Shown here in pieces: positions 26,987-40,521 of a stretch of 64,000 nucleotides of DNA; position 1 is the stretch's first letter, and every line of letters starts with the position of its first letter. Position numbers and translations under genes: made by a program. The notes under the pieces were generated by a model that ran no database searches, was not told the origin of the DNA, and saw only the letters and a program-made list of their open reading frames with translations. Origin of the DNA: Acridotheres tristis (taxonomy: Eukaryota; Chordata; Aves; Passeriformes; Sturnidae); assembly GCA_037013685.1 (NCBI GenBank), contig CM072892.1, forward strand, positions 124,001 through 188,000, in the 5' to 3' direction.

Positions 26987-29350
26987 AAACCAATAGTTTG
27001 TGTTGGAACTGGAGTCGCCTTCCTCCTCGGCACAGGACAGCTCCTGGAGGCTCCTCCATCCCTGCAGAGCTGATGTTTCTGCCTCCCTGAGTGTCCCACA
27101 GGTGCTCATTCCTATCTTTGCACTTGGCATCAGCTCTCCAGCTGCTATCAAAATAAGAACGAGTCAGCCAAGCGCTTTCTAGGAACTCCCCTTCTTTATT
27201 CCTACTTTTAATACAGCTGAATTGTGGGTTTGGTTATGTTTTAGAGCCTGAATTTGCTGTGAAACACTGTTAAGCTGTCTGAAGTGGGAGGGATTTGCAT
27301 TTAGAGTGTACTTTGGAATGTTTCCTTTACTTCTTCTTTGTCCTACTTAGCACTTAGTTGAATGGCAGCTTTACTTGATTCCTCTGAGGCCTTGAAACAT
27401 GAAGTAGGTACTGTGGAGTGCTTTTCTTGGAACTATTGTCCTGCACAATAAGCATCGAAACCATTAATTACACAGTAGTTCCCAAAACTCCTGGTTTACA
27501 GCGTGCTGTCTTTTCTCAAGATACTATAAGTGATTTTTTAAAAACCGGAACTTGTATTGCTGTGGAACTTGTATTGAATTTGTCCTACTCATACCACCTG
27601 TTTTCATGCCTCTGAATCAGATTGTGTCCGAGCCAAGCCATTGCAACTTTTCTATCGTGTTTCTTCTACCCAGAGGACCAAACCTCCTGTACCACTCCAG
27701 AATTTCGGGTGTCTGCAGCCTGATGTCCCTGCTCTCGGCAGATGGACACAATTGTTCTCATGTTCCTGCTGCTAGGAAAATTAATCCATTATGCCAGAGA
27801 TTTATGTCCAAAAAGGAGACAGAGAAGTCCTGTAACTTCATTTGAGCAAAAGGGAGTGGCCATGGGCATTCGACTGGGGTCCCTCACATTATTGGAGGAC
27901 CAGTCTCCTTTTTATCCAAATTTCCCAGACGCATTTCTCCCTCTCTCTCCTCACTGGCTGAGGTACTTGAGAGGTACAGACTTTCCGAATCACCTAAAAA
28001 CCTCCTTCTCCTTTGTATTTCTGTTCTTTTCTCTTTTAGCCGGCCTTGGGTGAGCAACAGTCTGTGTCAATTAGTGGAATTCTTCTGGAATTTATGGTTC
28101 TTCCCATTGCTTCTTTCACCTCTCAGGACCTGGCTTTATCTACAAACAGTTTCACAGTTGTTTGTAAAGACACATCCCTCTCATTCCTTTCACTGCCTGC
28201 CTGCACTCCCTCCTCTGCCTGTCAGGCATCTGTCCCGTTCCCTGGCCCTATCATTGACTCAGCTGCTGTTCTCAGGAGTTAAACATTCATTTCTGGCCAC
28301 TTCCCATCCTTTTACTTTCTGACATTCCTGTTCCCATTGCTAAATTCCCACTCACTCGATTTTTTCCTATCCCTCTGTAAAAGTAGCCAGTATCTCCCTC
28401 TCTTTCCCTTTATTTTCTTAGTATTAATTTCATTTTAATGTGCTAACTTCAAGCCCTGGAGAAAAGTCCTGAAGCATGTAACTTTCCCAGAATGTACCCA
28501 TTATCCTACTGAACGTGCCCTGCAGTGCCGGCCCTGAGCCCTTTGCATCCCTCCCTTGTTTTGTGGAATGTTCACATGAATGGCTTCCTTAGCACAGGCC
28601 TGATGTCAAATCTTCACACTGCATCAACCTTCTCTGCTCTGTGCCAGGAGGCAGCTGGCATTGTCAGACCTTGTGAGTTCTATTCCTTAAAGCTTGTCCT
28701 CTCCTCTTTTGGTTATGGCTTCTAACAGGTCACTGATTGCTGTGATTTATGGAACCTCCATAAAAGATCGTGGAAATGACACCCAAGTCCCTGCGCAGCC
28801 CCATCCATCAGCTCAGGGCTGAGATAACCACCTGTGTACGTCCTGCTCGAAGGGCCCCCAGCAGAGCTCAATACGAGTTCATTCAAAGGGAGGTGCAGGG
28901 TCCCCTCTGGTACCCATGGTGAGGAGAAAGGTGACAAAACCAGCACTGGTTTAAAATGCTAAAGTGTCTCTGCAGCATCGCTGCAGCTGCCCAGGTGTTC
29001 TTACTCTCGGGGTGTGCTTGGATGAGCCTGCACTCCGAGTGCTGCTGCTGCCCTCAGTGCTCCATACTGCCAGCCCCTTCTTTGCTCCTGCCTTCAGGAG
29101 AAATGGGTTTGTAATGTCACTAAATCATTTTCTGTGACACTTGGAGCAGCGATCACAGCCCTGTGAAGTCTCATGGCATTGAGGGGAGGGAACCTGGTTC
29201 GAAATAAACAGAAACACAGACTGGACTGCAACTGGAAGAAACGAAGCCAGTTTTCCAGTGTGCAGCAGGGATGAGCTTTCATCCATGCTGTATTGCCTGC
29301 TATAATGCTGCATCTGCTTTGGATTCTGCTGGGGTCTTACCAAGCACATA

Positions 29351-29385
29351 GGAGTGAGGAGGAGGAGGAAGAGGAGGAAGAGGAG
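29351..29385 (+). repeat. GGA/GAA purine microsatellite
   Basis: Apart from one T this is an unbroken purine tract of GAG, GGA and GAA trinucleotides. It would translate as a Glu run on the plus strand, which explains a short open frame there. Confidence 0.85.
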
Positions 29386-32300
29386 TGGTGGAAGGATTCT
29401 CTCTCTTGCCCACATCAGAGATGCGTTTTCATCCTGAGCAATTCTTTAATGTCTCCATACAGAGGTGTGCTGGACTAACAAGGCAGCTCAGAAAGCGATT
29501 TTCTCCTTTTCTTGGCTACTGCTGAAGACATCAGCTGAGTAGCCTGTCTGAGGGGAAAAGTGGTATTAGGAGTGGTTGTGGCTGCAGAGCTGTGCAGAGC
29601 AGCCCAGGAAGAGACAGAACAGTGAGCTCATTTTCTAAGAACTGACAAAAGCTTTGCAATAGCTTGTATCAAATAAATGACTCATTGCATCACATTTATT
29701 TCAGCAATTCTGAGAATACTTTCATTTTGCAGGTGTGGAGAGGCATTTCCAAACCCAGATGACACTCCTAGTGATGAAGCAATAATTGTTCCTGGCATGC
29801 TGCTTGAGGTTTGAAGGCAAACTTTGTCCTGAGCTGCCGTGGCAGCAGCTCCAGCCAGTGTGCAGAGCAAGACAGGAGCTGGAGCTCCTCCAGCCCGTGT
29901 CAGTGAGTTTGGGAGAGCTGCCTGCCCTTGCAGGTGCTGGGTACAGCAGCCACTGCTGCCACATTGCTGCCTGCCAACAGAGCACAGAGTCCTGTCACTC
30001 TGGTGAAGCTTTTACAGCAGCCCAGGTCTCTGTCTGCAGTCCAGTGTGGAGCCAGCACGAACCTCTGCCCACACCAGCCCTGCTGGCAGAGGGAGACCCT
30101 CGTGCAGGAGCCCACGGTGGGGGCAGAGAGCACAGAGAGGCCCCACAGGGGTGGGAGCCACAGGGACCCTGGCACTGGGGGACAGCTTGAGCCTCCAAAA
30201 GCACTGTGTCAGGCTGGCCTAGAGCTGGGAGGTGCTGGAGGGAGGGAAGCTGGTGTACAACCCCCTTCCTTCCCCTTCCAGGTTTGCAAACAGTGGTGAT
30301 GACCCTGCTGTACCTCTGGCAGTGCCATAAGCCAGCAGTGTCAGCTCCTCTTGCTGGCTGCAGGCCCTTCCTCCACAGACTTGTCCACTTTTTGGGCTTT
30401 GGTTTCCCTCGGGGACCTCAGGGCACAGGGCTCAGTGTGAGATCCTTTGGTGACAGCCCAGAATGTAACCACCAGGAGATCTGCACCACCAGCCAACCAG
30501 CGCAGGGTATCTCGATGTGAAACCAGAGGTGCTGTGATAAAAGGAGAGGGAGGACACGGCTGTTACAGCCATTGCATTTTTAGGACAGAGTTGCCCTTTC
30601 CCTCAGTGACAGAATTGCCTTGTGTGTATGTGTGGACTTGTAAAACTCCAGCCCTTGGACTCAAAATATGACTAAATAAGGACAAGTGCTCTGTATCACG
30701 GAGTCCTGAGGCTGCTGGCAACAGCTGTCATGGATGGTGTAATGAAAGGAGATGTGTTGCCTGGAGTATTAATGAATGGGCAAGTAATCAGCAGTATACC
30801 TGCACACCCGAGCTCCTTAGTCCCACTGCAGAAGTGCAAGGGCTGGCCAGCTAGCTGTGCACATCAGGGCAATATAGTGCTCCCTCATTTCCTGAGTTAA
30901 AGGAAGTTTAGTGGAGAAATCTCATTTGCCATCTAAATGCTAGCTAAAACGTGTCCTGCTTTCATTGAGTGCGTGCAAATTAATCATAAAACATCTATGT
31001 AGAGAGGGGATGCAGAAAAAAGAGAATTATCACAATGTTTAAGATCTATACCCCAAGTTTTGTCTGTGTCTGTTTTCCCATCTCCATGTGCAGAAGGGAG
31101 CTGCCTGCACAGGGCCCAGCACCTACCTCAGCTCTGGCCAGATGGGCTGTGACTCCCAAAATGTAGAGCCTGAAGAGCTAAGGGAGGGTGGCAGTGCAGG
31201 TTGTGAGCAGTCAGCACGCTGGGAGCACTGCACTCAATTCACACCTGCAGCTGTCCCCAGAGCAGTGCCAGGGTCACGTCCTCAGGCACTGCAGTGTCCC
31301 CAGGCCAGTGGTCAGCAGTGTCCCTGGGGGGATGGCAGCAGGCCCTGCACTGGGACTCTGAGCCAGGTGGCAAGAGGCTGTGCCAGTTATATGTGCCAGG
31401 TGTGGGCTGGCTGGCTGGAGTGACTCTTTTACCATCTGCTCTAATCACACAGGAGCAAAGAGAAAAAGAAAGCAGCAGAAATGTAATAAAAACCACTTGA
31501 TAAAAAGGAATTTAAGTAAAACTGAAAAGAAATGTGGCTTTTTTTGACATTAAAAAAGAAAAAAAAAAAGGTGTAAATATAAAGAAACAATTCAAAAGTA
31601 CAAGAAGAAAAAGCATCCTGGAAAATTCTGTGCTTTGTAATGAGACTGTGGGGTTTGGGGGAACCAAGTGTGTTGAACAGGGTCAGCCCTGGGGCTGTGG
31701 GGCCAGGTGTGTGATTGTAGAACATTTCTTGTAAACATGGGAGCTTCAAATACACGTTTCAATCACCCAGTCTTTATGCAAGGCTGAATAAATCACACCA
31801 GCCCCATCTGTCTAAGGTGGCTGCAGTAGTGGCTTTTGCAAATTGTTTAATTTAACAACTTCTGGGCCGTTTGCTCAAATGGCTTCACTCTCCCAGCCAG
31901 GGTTCCCCAGTGCTCCCACAGTTAGTGGCAGGGGCTGGAGGGCTAAAGACAAGTGCAGGGAAGAATTTTGGCCTGAAGGGCAGAAAGAAGGAAATAAATA
32001 AAACTGAAATTTCTGAACGTTATTTTATTCTACTAATTTTAGCTGAGTTAGTACTTGAAATTTCCTATGAAGCTTTGATAAACTTCTGCTTCAGCAGCTT
32101 TCTCAGTTATCACCTGTGTATGTTTCTTAGATGATTGTGCCATGTAAGTGGTGAAAAACCTGAAGAAGATAGAAAAAAAAATGCAAAATATGTATCTCCC
32201 AAGATGTTCAAAGGAATTATGTAAAACCTAACCAAAATATAATATAAAAATATTTTTAGATTTTTTTTTAGCAGTAAAGAATCCCTTCTTCTTAACTTGT

Positions 32301-35053
32301 TCTGTTGGTAGTTTTTTGTTTGTTTGTGTCTAATGAATGTACCTGGTGGCAGGGGAAACTCAGCCACTGCTGAGGGGAAGGGGATTGATTTTTCCAAGCC
32401 AGAGCATGGCCTCCATGCTTTGACTCTCCCTGTGCTTGTGCAGGGTGGGTACAGGGCAAGGGAAGAGCTGTGGCATCTGGGGGGCTCAGCTCTGTGGCTC
32501 GTGGGGCCAGGAGCATCAGGGAAGAGCTGCTGGAGGGCTCAGGGTAGAGGAGCAGTTAAATAACAACAATAATGTTATTTCTGTTTAGGAATGTCACTTA
32601 TGGTGACTCTGTCCTTCCTGTGACGCCATGCCTGGTTCTTATCATGGTCCCTCTGGGTTGTGACATTCTGTTTGGTGTGTCAGTACTTTTCTGGGGTTTG
32701 TTTTATCCCTATTTGTCTCTGAGCTCTGTAACCCTATGCCAGAGCAGTCTGGGCCCCTGTGCTGCCCCTTGCCAGGGTCATGCTGGCACAGGCCTGGCCT
32801 GCTGCCAGATGGTTCACTTGGCTCTGCTCGTGATGCCACTGAGACCTAGACCACAAAATGTCAAAATGGAAAGAAATGCTCTCTGGACCACTGTGGCTTT
32901 GATGCATTAATTTTTTTATTCTCATTTCTGCCTGCAGTAACTGCTGGATCCAAACCACACCCAGCTCCACTTGGCACAGAAGCTGTTTCCTGCCATTCTC
33001 AGCTGGAACTGTTGTTCATTTGCTCTGGTTTTGCCCTAGGAATGATTTTTACCCAGCACAGAGCTCCCCCTGGCAGTCTCCCTGTGCCTTTATGGCTGTC
33101 CCTGACAGCTGCACTGTGGACACACACATTTAGAGAGCTGGGGAATTGCAGCTTGGGAATTCTCTCCAGGCCTGGGTTTCTCCTGACTCTCAGCTCCATT
33201 CCCAGGCTGCCAAGCTGACTGCAGCTTCAGTTAGGGAGGAGTCTCCCAGGGTGACAACACGGTGACAAACAGAGTGGAATTCATCACCAACATTAACCCC
33301 TGGTGTCTTTGCCGTGGGACACATCCTGAGGTGCTGTCCCAGGGATGTTTTTCCCAATTGTCCAATGAGCTCCTGTCCTGTCCTGGCTGCACTGACACAC
33401 TTTAAATCCGGGCTGGCTGTACAATAAATTGGCCTTTTCTCCCCACAGAGCTCCGTGTGCGTTGCTGTCCTTTCTTTCTCTTTGCAGCAGTGACCACACT
33501 GCACCTCCTCACTGGCTCCAGGGGAAATGCCACAGCTCTGGGACATGCAGGGACCTTTCCTGGGAACAGGGTGCCTGGTGCTGGCTGTGCCAGCTGGGGA
33601 CACCTCTCATGGCAGTGGCATTTTAGCATCCCTCTGGCCAGGGATTGTCCCCGGTCCTGCAGCTCTTTGGGCACCTGGAGGGAGGGGAGGCCAGGGGATG
33701 GCTTGTTCACAGTGGATGGCAGGTTCCTGCTCTGGTGCAGCTTTCAACTCAGGCAGTATAATTTTGATACCCTGCAAATCCTATCAAGTAATGCCAAACA
33801 ATCACACATAATTATATGCCTAAATTCTACATGAAGGCTGAGTCTATGTTTTTAACTAGATAACTATTTAACTTACAGGGAACATGAGCAGGTGTTGGGT
33901 GAGGGTTGGCATTAGCCACCCTTTCTTTCCATCTCGGAGCTCTCCTAAGCACAGGCTCTGCTATGTATCCAGTTTGTTCTGGATACTTGCGATGGCAAGG
34001 GATACAAAGGGAAAATAATTCAAGTAATAAGAGAACTGTAAGAAATTGTGCAGCAATAAGCACTGCAGTGGGGGAAGGTTTTACAATAAACTGTTCAAAA
34101 GGATGTGAAAGTAAAGGAAATATGGCAGTCAGTGGAGCAGAAATAGTTTTATAGTTTTCAAGTCAATCCCTTTAGCTGTACAAACTGTTAAATGAAAGGT
34201 TGTGTTTAACAAGCTGAAGCAAGTCACAAATTCTTGAAAGAAATGGTTTTGCTGAGACTGTGACACACATTAAATAGCTGGCAGGGCTGCCTGATGTGTA
34301 TTTGAAAGGAGGATCCTGTGTCCTTCTGTAATTAATTTCATTGCTGGTGTGATGTGTGCATGGCTAACACATCACAAGAGAATGTGCAGATGGAGATTTT
34401 TGTAGCACTATCATTAATTCCACCACTGTTGACAATCAGCTCATGGAAATCAGTTGCCAAATCCCAGCTGGATTCTGCAATAGAGAGTTTGAACCTTTCT
34501 CAAGAGAGATGAAGTGCTGCAGTCCTGGAAAGTGGAAATCAAAACTCTTGTGAATCGGATGGCCTCATTTGCTCTACAGCTAATTACACCTGGTTTGTCT
34601 CTGCTCCACATTAGCAACTTCTTTTGAAAACTTCAAGTAAAAAAGGAAAAAATACTTCCCTGTACTTGGAAGTGGGGGGCATCTGCCTCACTTGAAGTCA
34701 GCACTTGGTGACCTTTGTTCCATGCAGGTTTTGGTGGTGCACTGGCTCTTGGTTATGCACAGGAAATGGTATTTTGGAGGGCTGGAGTTTACCACGATAC
34801 CTGATAGTACCTGCAGGCACACTGGACAGGACAGGGGAAGCACCAAGGGCTCCACAGCACCTTATAGCAGCTGCTCCTGACATCAGCTGAGCATCCCCAG
34901 CTGTCAGAGCAGAGCCTGAACGGCCTCTCAGAGGCTCAGCGATCCAAGGCCATCAGCTCTGGGGCTGGCTGCTCCCAAAAAGCCAGTGCCTGAGGACTGT
35001 TATAGATAAGAAAAGTATTAGCTGAATCGACTATAATCAGAAAAAAATGATAA

Positions 35054-35059
35054 TTTATT
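35054..35059 (-). terminator. LTR polyadenylation signal
   Basis: AATAAA on the minus strand lies about 145 bases downstream of the TATA box in the solo LTR, the usual R-region position. It could end transcripts that enter from higher coordinates on this strand. Confidence 0.6.
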
Positions 35060-35202
35060 TCGTGGCTGAGATAGGGTCCACGACAGCCAAAACCGCAGAG
35101 AGCAACGCCGAGCCCGGGGTGGGCGCCGGGTGAACACACTGTGACCCAAACCCTACCACTCCGGATCCCCCACTCCTCACAAAAGCGCCTTGGTCCGTCC
35201 CG

Positions 35203-35210
35203 TTTATATA
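35203..35210 (-). promoter_or_regulatory. LTR TATA box
   Basis: TATATAAA on the minus strand lies inside the solo LTR, about 380 bases from its 5' (U3) end, with a GC-rich sequence downstream that would hold the transcription start. Transcription would run toward lower coordinates. Whether this promoter is active in the host cannot be told from the sequence. Confidence 0.6.
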
Positions 35211-35594
35211 CAGTTTTTCCCAGCCCGGAACAGAGGTCTCTGTCTTCTTCCGCTATTTTGCATATTCCTGTGGTTTTCTTTCTCTGCCGTGGGCTGGACA
35301 AAACCATGAGCGGTGAATTTTGGTGGAGGCTGGTCTTGGTTTACGGGAAGCTGGTACTGAGATGTAGTTTTCCCGATGGCTCTGGTGATCTTAATCGTGG
35401 GCGCTTGTCGGGCGCTCACGGTTTGGGTGTTTCCCATCTCCGCTGTGGCCACGTCCATTCGCTTGTTAATCCGGGCTGCCCTGCTCTTGTTAGCTGTTAC
35501 AATGTTGTGGTTTTCTTTCTGATTTCTGATTTTATTTTATTCGTACAGACACTGTTTATTAACTTTTCACGAATTATGTCATATATTACAGGAC

Positions 35595-38500
35595 TAATGT
35601 AGCAGCTTTCAGGTGTTTACAAATAACCTGAGAAATAAAGCATACAGGTGTTGAGCAAGTTTGTGCACACACAACTGAGCAATTAAAGGGGCTTAAATTT
35701 GGACTGGTGCATCCAAGACTGGGGTGTATGGAAAGAGAATTGATGTGCTGTGTCTGGGAGCTCTTTCTCTTGAGATGCAGACACCAGACTTACCATGAAT
35801 TAGTGTCCTCAGCAACACATTCCTAAATCTAAGGTTCACTAAGGTTTACAAATGCAATGAAATGGGGCTGTACTCGGCCCTGATGCCCTGACAGATGCCT
35901 GCTGAGGGCAGGGCAGTGGGGTGAGGGTATATGGGGGGATGAAGCCACTTCATGGTAGGGGAGCTGGAACAGCGCTTGGACCCATCCCACTGCTGGTGGG
36001 TGGCTGTGACCCTCCAGGACCTGCTGCCCCCGGGAGCTGCCAGTGATGCTGGCTCGCCGGGCTCACCCTTCCCCTCTCCCGGGCTCTCCCCTTCCCCTCT
36101 GCTGTCAGCAGAGTGTCTGGGCTGGGGGAACAGAGCTCCCTGGGGGTCAGGACTCTGCCCCCTCCTCTTGTTTCCCATCCCCTGACACTGAGAACTGGCC
36201 CAGACCCAGACCAGGAGGGTGTCAGTGCCTTGCACTAATTATCAAACCTTGCATCTCTTAATCAGCAGATCCTGATTAATAATCAGGGAGACCTGAATAG
36301 AAACAGCCAAGGGCCTCTTTGCTTCCTCTCCTTGCTGAATCCACCTGCCCTGTGTGCCCAGTGTCCCCAGAGCTGGCCAGGGCACTGTGTCCAGCCCACT
36401 GCAAGGAGGATTCTGTCCCTGAGGAAGCTCTCTGACAGCTCTCCTGATTTACCTCTCAGTTTGCCTCGGGCAGGACAAAACAGAGCAAATCAATTCTTTA
36501 GGCAGCAATCAGGAGCTGCTATTAATAGGACTGATTCTCAGTGACCTGGAAATCCTGCTGATGCTGCCCAGGGATGCAGTTCTGATCCCACCCTCCCCAA
36601 AGGAGCCTTGTTTTCTAGGGAGGCTGTTCGGAGCAGCAGCCTGGGATTCCTTGTCAGGAGCCTTTCTCCAAACCCAGGGTGAGACATTCCTGCTGGTTTG
36701 CATTGTGAGGGACAGATCCCCCCAGGCATTCTCCTCTACTGGGAAACAAAATTGCAGTGAGCAATGACATTAAGTGTCGTTACACCCCTATGAATGGAGA
36801 GGTCTGCAGGCTTCCATGGAACAGCATTCCTCATCAGGAACGAGACCATAAAGGAAGGTTCTCATTTCAAAGGGCTTTAACCTGGTTACCTCAGGCTCAC
36901 AGTTTCTTTGGTGACTAAAATAGAGCTGAAGGAAGGCTCTTGTCAGCAAGACTGATGCTAAAATGCTCCCAAGCTTGAGAAGTATCTTATTGGCTTAAAG
37001 GAAAAAAACACAAGTGGAACTGGGAGATGAACAGTAATTCCTTTGGTTGGTTTAAACTTGTGCTGAGGTTCCTTCTGCCTGAAACTCTGAATTAGCAGTT
37101 TAGATTTAATTCTGGCAGTTGATTTTATAAAATAATCATAATTGTTCAGACCATGCACAGTGCAGGCTCAGTTCAGCTCCCTGAGAAGCCTTCTGTACAA
37201 ATCATTCATGGAGGAACACTGAAGGATTTAATTTCCTAGCTGAATGCCCTGCACAGAGCAGTTGTGAGCTACCTCAGGCCATCCCAGCACCCCTGGAATG
37301 GGCACAAAGCCAATTACTGCTCAGGCCCCGCATGTTGGAAATGGGAAGGATTCACTCAACATCTTCCCCAGGGTCCAGGAACCATTGTTCCTGTGCAAAC
37401 CCATTTATTTCTGAATTACTGTTCTCAGGAAGTGACCAGCACTCACTTTAAGATATGAAAAACATCTTCTTCTCAGTGCTGTGGGAAATTTCAACTTCTC
37501 CTTTTCCCATTCACCTTGAGAAAGCTGTTATCAGCCACTGTCTGCCAGTGCTATTTTAACATGCTTCAAAGATAATGGAAGTTTCTTCCCATGTGCATAA
37601 ATCCCAGTGTCACCAACTGTCTGGGCCGTGCTGGGAAGGGGAGGGAAGCAGAGCTTGTGGCTGGAAAGTGCAGCAAGCACCGGCCAAGGGCAGGGGTGGG
37701 CAGCTCCTGCTCCCCAGAGCTGGGCAGGCCATGCGTGGGGAGGCTTCAGTGGGTCCCTGCTACCCAGGACAGCCTTTGGGCACATCTGAAGAGTGGGCAG
37801 GGAACTCCCAAATTGGCTCTGAGCTGGCTTCACTTTCTGGCTGCAAGACTCCAGCATGCTTGGCTTGGCCACAGAAGAGTGAGTTGTTATAAAAGGTTAG
37901 AGACTTCTTTCAAAATAGTATATCTTTATCAATGCAAAAAAAGAAAAGAAAGCAAAAGGAGGAAACTGTGGGGGGAGGTGAGATGATTCCTTCAAAACAT
38001 GGGGTGGTGCCCCAGGGGCCTTCAAGGGTGTGGGAATTGAGCTCAGCTTTTCCTCCCCAGTCATCTTCTGATAGATTTGGAGGAGTGAAGTGACACTAAA
38101 CTGAGTGTGCTTTAGGTGGTGGTAGCCCCTGTGCAGGAGAAGGAATTCCCCTTGGCAACCTGCCTTGTTACATATTTCACAGAGGAAGAAAGAGAATCTG
38201 AGCCACATGACTCCTGGGGAAGGGAGATGTTTCCTTGGCAAACCCTCCACTGCCTCTGTGCAAGCTGTCCTCAGCACAAGGAGCTGCATCCTGTCCCACT
38301 GGGATGCACAAAGCCCCCCCTGTAGCAGGAGCCCATCCTTCCTGCCAGCCCTGTCTCCCTGTCCTGGCCCCTGGCATCCCTGGGGCAATGCCCAGCTCTG
38401 AGCAGCAGCCCCTGGGGCTCCTGTGCCCCATGCTCAGCCCCAGCCCTTCTTCCCTTCCAGCTGAAGCTGGGCACTCCTCACCAGCCCAGCCCTCCCCAGA

Positions 38501-40240
38501 GCCCCATGTGCTGCTGGCACTTGGGAGGGACAGCAAAGATGACACAGCCTCTCCCGACCCCTGCCCTGCTGTGCCTTTCCTGCAGATCTGGCCTTTCCTC
38601 TGTACACAGACAGAGAAATTCCCCCTCTGCTCTCCCCCTCCCCACCCCTCCATGTGTCCTCTCTGATCCTTCACTTTGTTCTTGCTCCTTCTCTGCCCCT
38701 TTACTCCTCACACTTGTCTAGGTTTTGCATTACACAGCACGATTGAATTCCCCTCCTTTTAGAAAAAATCTCGTACCTGATCCCATTCAGCTTCCCAGCT
38801 ATAGTTCATCCTGCTTTAATCCAGAAAATTACTTAACATGCTGTACAGGCTGCCTTTAATCCATTTTGTTTCTAGACAGTTACCAACATTTGTGGCCTTA
38901 GCACTGACCTTTTCCCAAAAGGACAAGGTGAAGGACAGACAGCCACAGCATGCAGGGACGGACTGGCTGCTCCCTCTCACTGGCCCATCCCTCCAGTATA
39001 TTCATTAATTAGTAATAACTGCCCCTGTTAGTTCCTGTTCCAGCACTGCTCATGCTCCTGTTTCTCATGTCAGCTGGCTGTGTTATTCTGACACAAGCCT
39101 GACGAAGCCAGGAGTTACCTGGGAAAATCAGGCTCATCTGCTTTCCTAGTCAGAGAAAAAGGAATTCTGCTTTGGAAGGAGACAACGAACTGGCTGGGGC
39201 CTCCCATCCTTTCCTTATTAAAGCATTCCCTGAGTGTCAGGGGTGCTGAACAGGGCCAGTGTATGTGCCAACACACTGACAAAGGGACCAGCTCTCTCCT
39301 CCCTCTGCTTTCAACATCCCTGTCTGTTCCCCATGCACCTATGAGAGTCCCTGGCACTGGGCGAAAAGGCATCACTGTGTGACGCCTCCTGTGGCCTCAG
39401 GCAGGACCTGAGGGTGTCAGGGCTTCCTGCTTTGGGGATAGAGCACACAGAAAGCCCAGCAGAACCTTCCTGTGGCTACAGCTATGGCTGGAGCTGGCAG
39501 CTCCTTCCAAAGCTCACACCCATCAAAGCCGGGTGAGTCACTGCAGGTTCAGAGAACGAGGAGTTCCTGGAGTGTACATCTGACATGTTCCGTACGATAG
39601 AGAGAAGATAATCAGATTTTTTCTGCCAGATACACAGACTATTTCTGAAGCTCTGTATTTCCACTGTTTGTGGACAGAGTCACTGAAACTTTCCCTCTTG
39701 GACCAGCTGCTGTGAGTAATTTCATTGCTAAGCCATATGGCATAGGTCTTATGCAATTTTATTTGAAAATGGGGTTCTTTTAGTTGTGATAGTGCTTTAT
39801 GTTCTGTGTTGTTGTTCCTTTGCTCTGCATGTGCACTTTGGGCTCTTGGCACAGGGGGATGCATGTCCAGAGAAGAGCCCTGTGAGGGCAGTGAGGGTGC
39901 AGCAGCCCCTCAGAGCCCATCCCCAGGGGCTGCAGGAGCAGCGTGAGAGAAGGAACAGCTACACTCTGGTACCTGGTGAGAAATGGGAATCTGACTTGGG
40001 GGTGATGTGTTTTAAAGGCAAGAAGAGAGCCCAGCCCCAGAGGGCTGCTCTGAGCATTTCCACCCCTCCAGCCTCCAGAGCAAAGCCAGAGTCCAGCCCG
40101 TGGGGAGCAGGTGGGCAAGTCAAACACGTCACTTGTTCATGAGAAATCATGGACACCATCTCACAGCAGCCACGAGCATTGGGGAGACCAACATCTGGGG
40201 TGCTGTTATCTTTAGAGGCAATGAAACCAAACCCACTCAC
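35595..40240. other. Unique non-coding DNA, no gene recognised
   Basis: 35.9-36.7 kb and 37.6-38.7 kb are GC-rich with chance open frames on both strands. A minus-strand stretch at about 39,540-39,720 is open in two frames and follows an acceptor-like ACTCACAG; it could be a further exon of the tentative gene above 40.2 kb, but the frame cannot be decided. No transposon was recognised. Confidence 0.45.
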
Positions 40241-40521
40241 TGAGGCAGAGCTGGGAACTTGCATCTGACAGCTCCTCAGGAGAGCTGGAAGGTCACTGCT
40301 TTTGGGACCTGCAGAGTTTGCTGCAGGACGGGATTTGGTGGAGGACTTTGATTTAGGAGGTACAGGTGAGGTGCCCAAAGGACTAAGTCTTCCCACAGCT
40401 TTGGGCACACTCCAGGATTTCACTGTGTTGCCTGGTAAATTAGAGCAGAAATTAACTTCCAGACTAAGAGTGTACGAAGTGTTAACACCCAGGGCTGTGC
40501 TCCCAGAGAGGAGACCAACAG
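40241..40521 (-). CDS. Candidate exon, Ser/Pro/Lys-rich, unrecognised gene
   Basis: On the minus strand a good acceptor (T-rich, ending CCATTTCCAG) is followed by 281 open bases (two leftover bases plus 93 codons, phase 1 to 0), then a consensus donor GTGAGT. The translation ends in a low-complexity, basic Ser/Pro region (for example SPVPPKSKSSTKSRP) followed by SSDLPALLRSC, the kind of sequence seen in disordered tails of real proteins. I do not recognise the family. The frame stays open beyond the donor and part of the opposite strand is also open, so chance cannot be excluded. Its incoming phase does not match the end of the candidate at 42,173-42,399, so an intervening exon or another donor would be needed. 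Confidence 0.25.

Larger units (their letters stand above)
25140..34993. other. Unique non-coding DNA with a CR1 stub and a GA tract
   Basis: Apart from the CR1 3' stub at 26,951 and the purine tract at 29,351, nothing is recognised. 26,300-28,500 is pyrimidine-rich on the plus strand. 34,190-34,640 is repeat-free DNA with TTAATTAATTT-type and CAATTA-like words and could be a conserved non-coding element, a composition-based guess. 32,160-32,280 is AT-rich. Confidence 0.5.
34998..35590 (-). mobile_element. Solo LTR of an avian endogenous retrovirus (593 bp)
   Basis: On the plus strand the element begins TGTTATAG and ends ATATTACA. Read on the minus strand it therefore starts TGTAATAT and ends CTATAACA, the canonical TG...CA with an imperfect inverted terminal repeat. 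It is flanked on both sides by GGAC (34,994-34,997 and 35,591-35,594), a 4-bp target-site duplication as made by gammaretrovirus-like integrases. On the minus strand there is a TATATAAA box (35,210-35,203) with a GC-rich start region downstream, then AATAAA (35,059-35,054) inside AAATAAATTA. These fit U3, R and U5 of about 380, 150 and 60 bases. No internal gag, pol or env sequence is present, so it is a solo LTR left by recombination. Its many CG dinucleotides, unlike the flanks, suggest a fairly young insertion. The exact family is not identified. Confidence 0.88.

Noticed and set aside
29190..29210. GGTTCGAA, resembling a tRNA B box
   Set aside because: No A box, no cloverleaf arms and no acceptor stem can be drawn around it.
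35141..35602. A 153-codon plus-strand frame and an 84-codon minus-strand frame
   Set aside because: Both lie inside the solo LTR, which is non-coding in this class of element.
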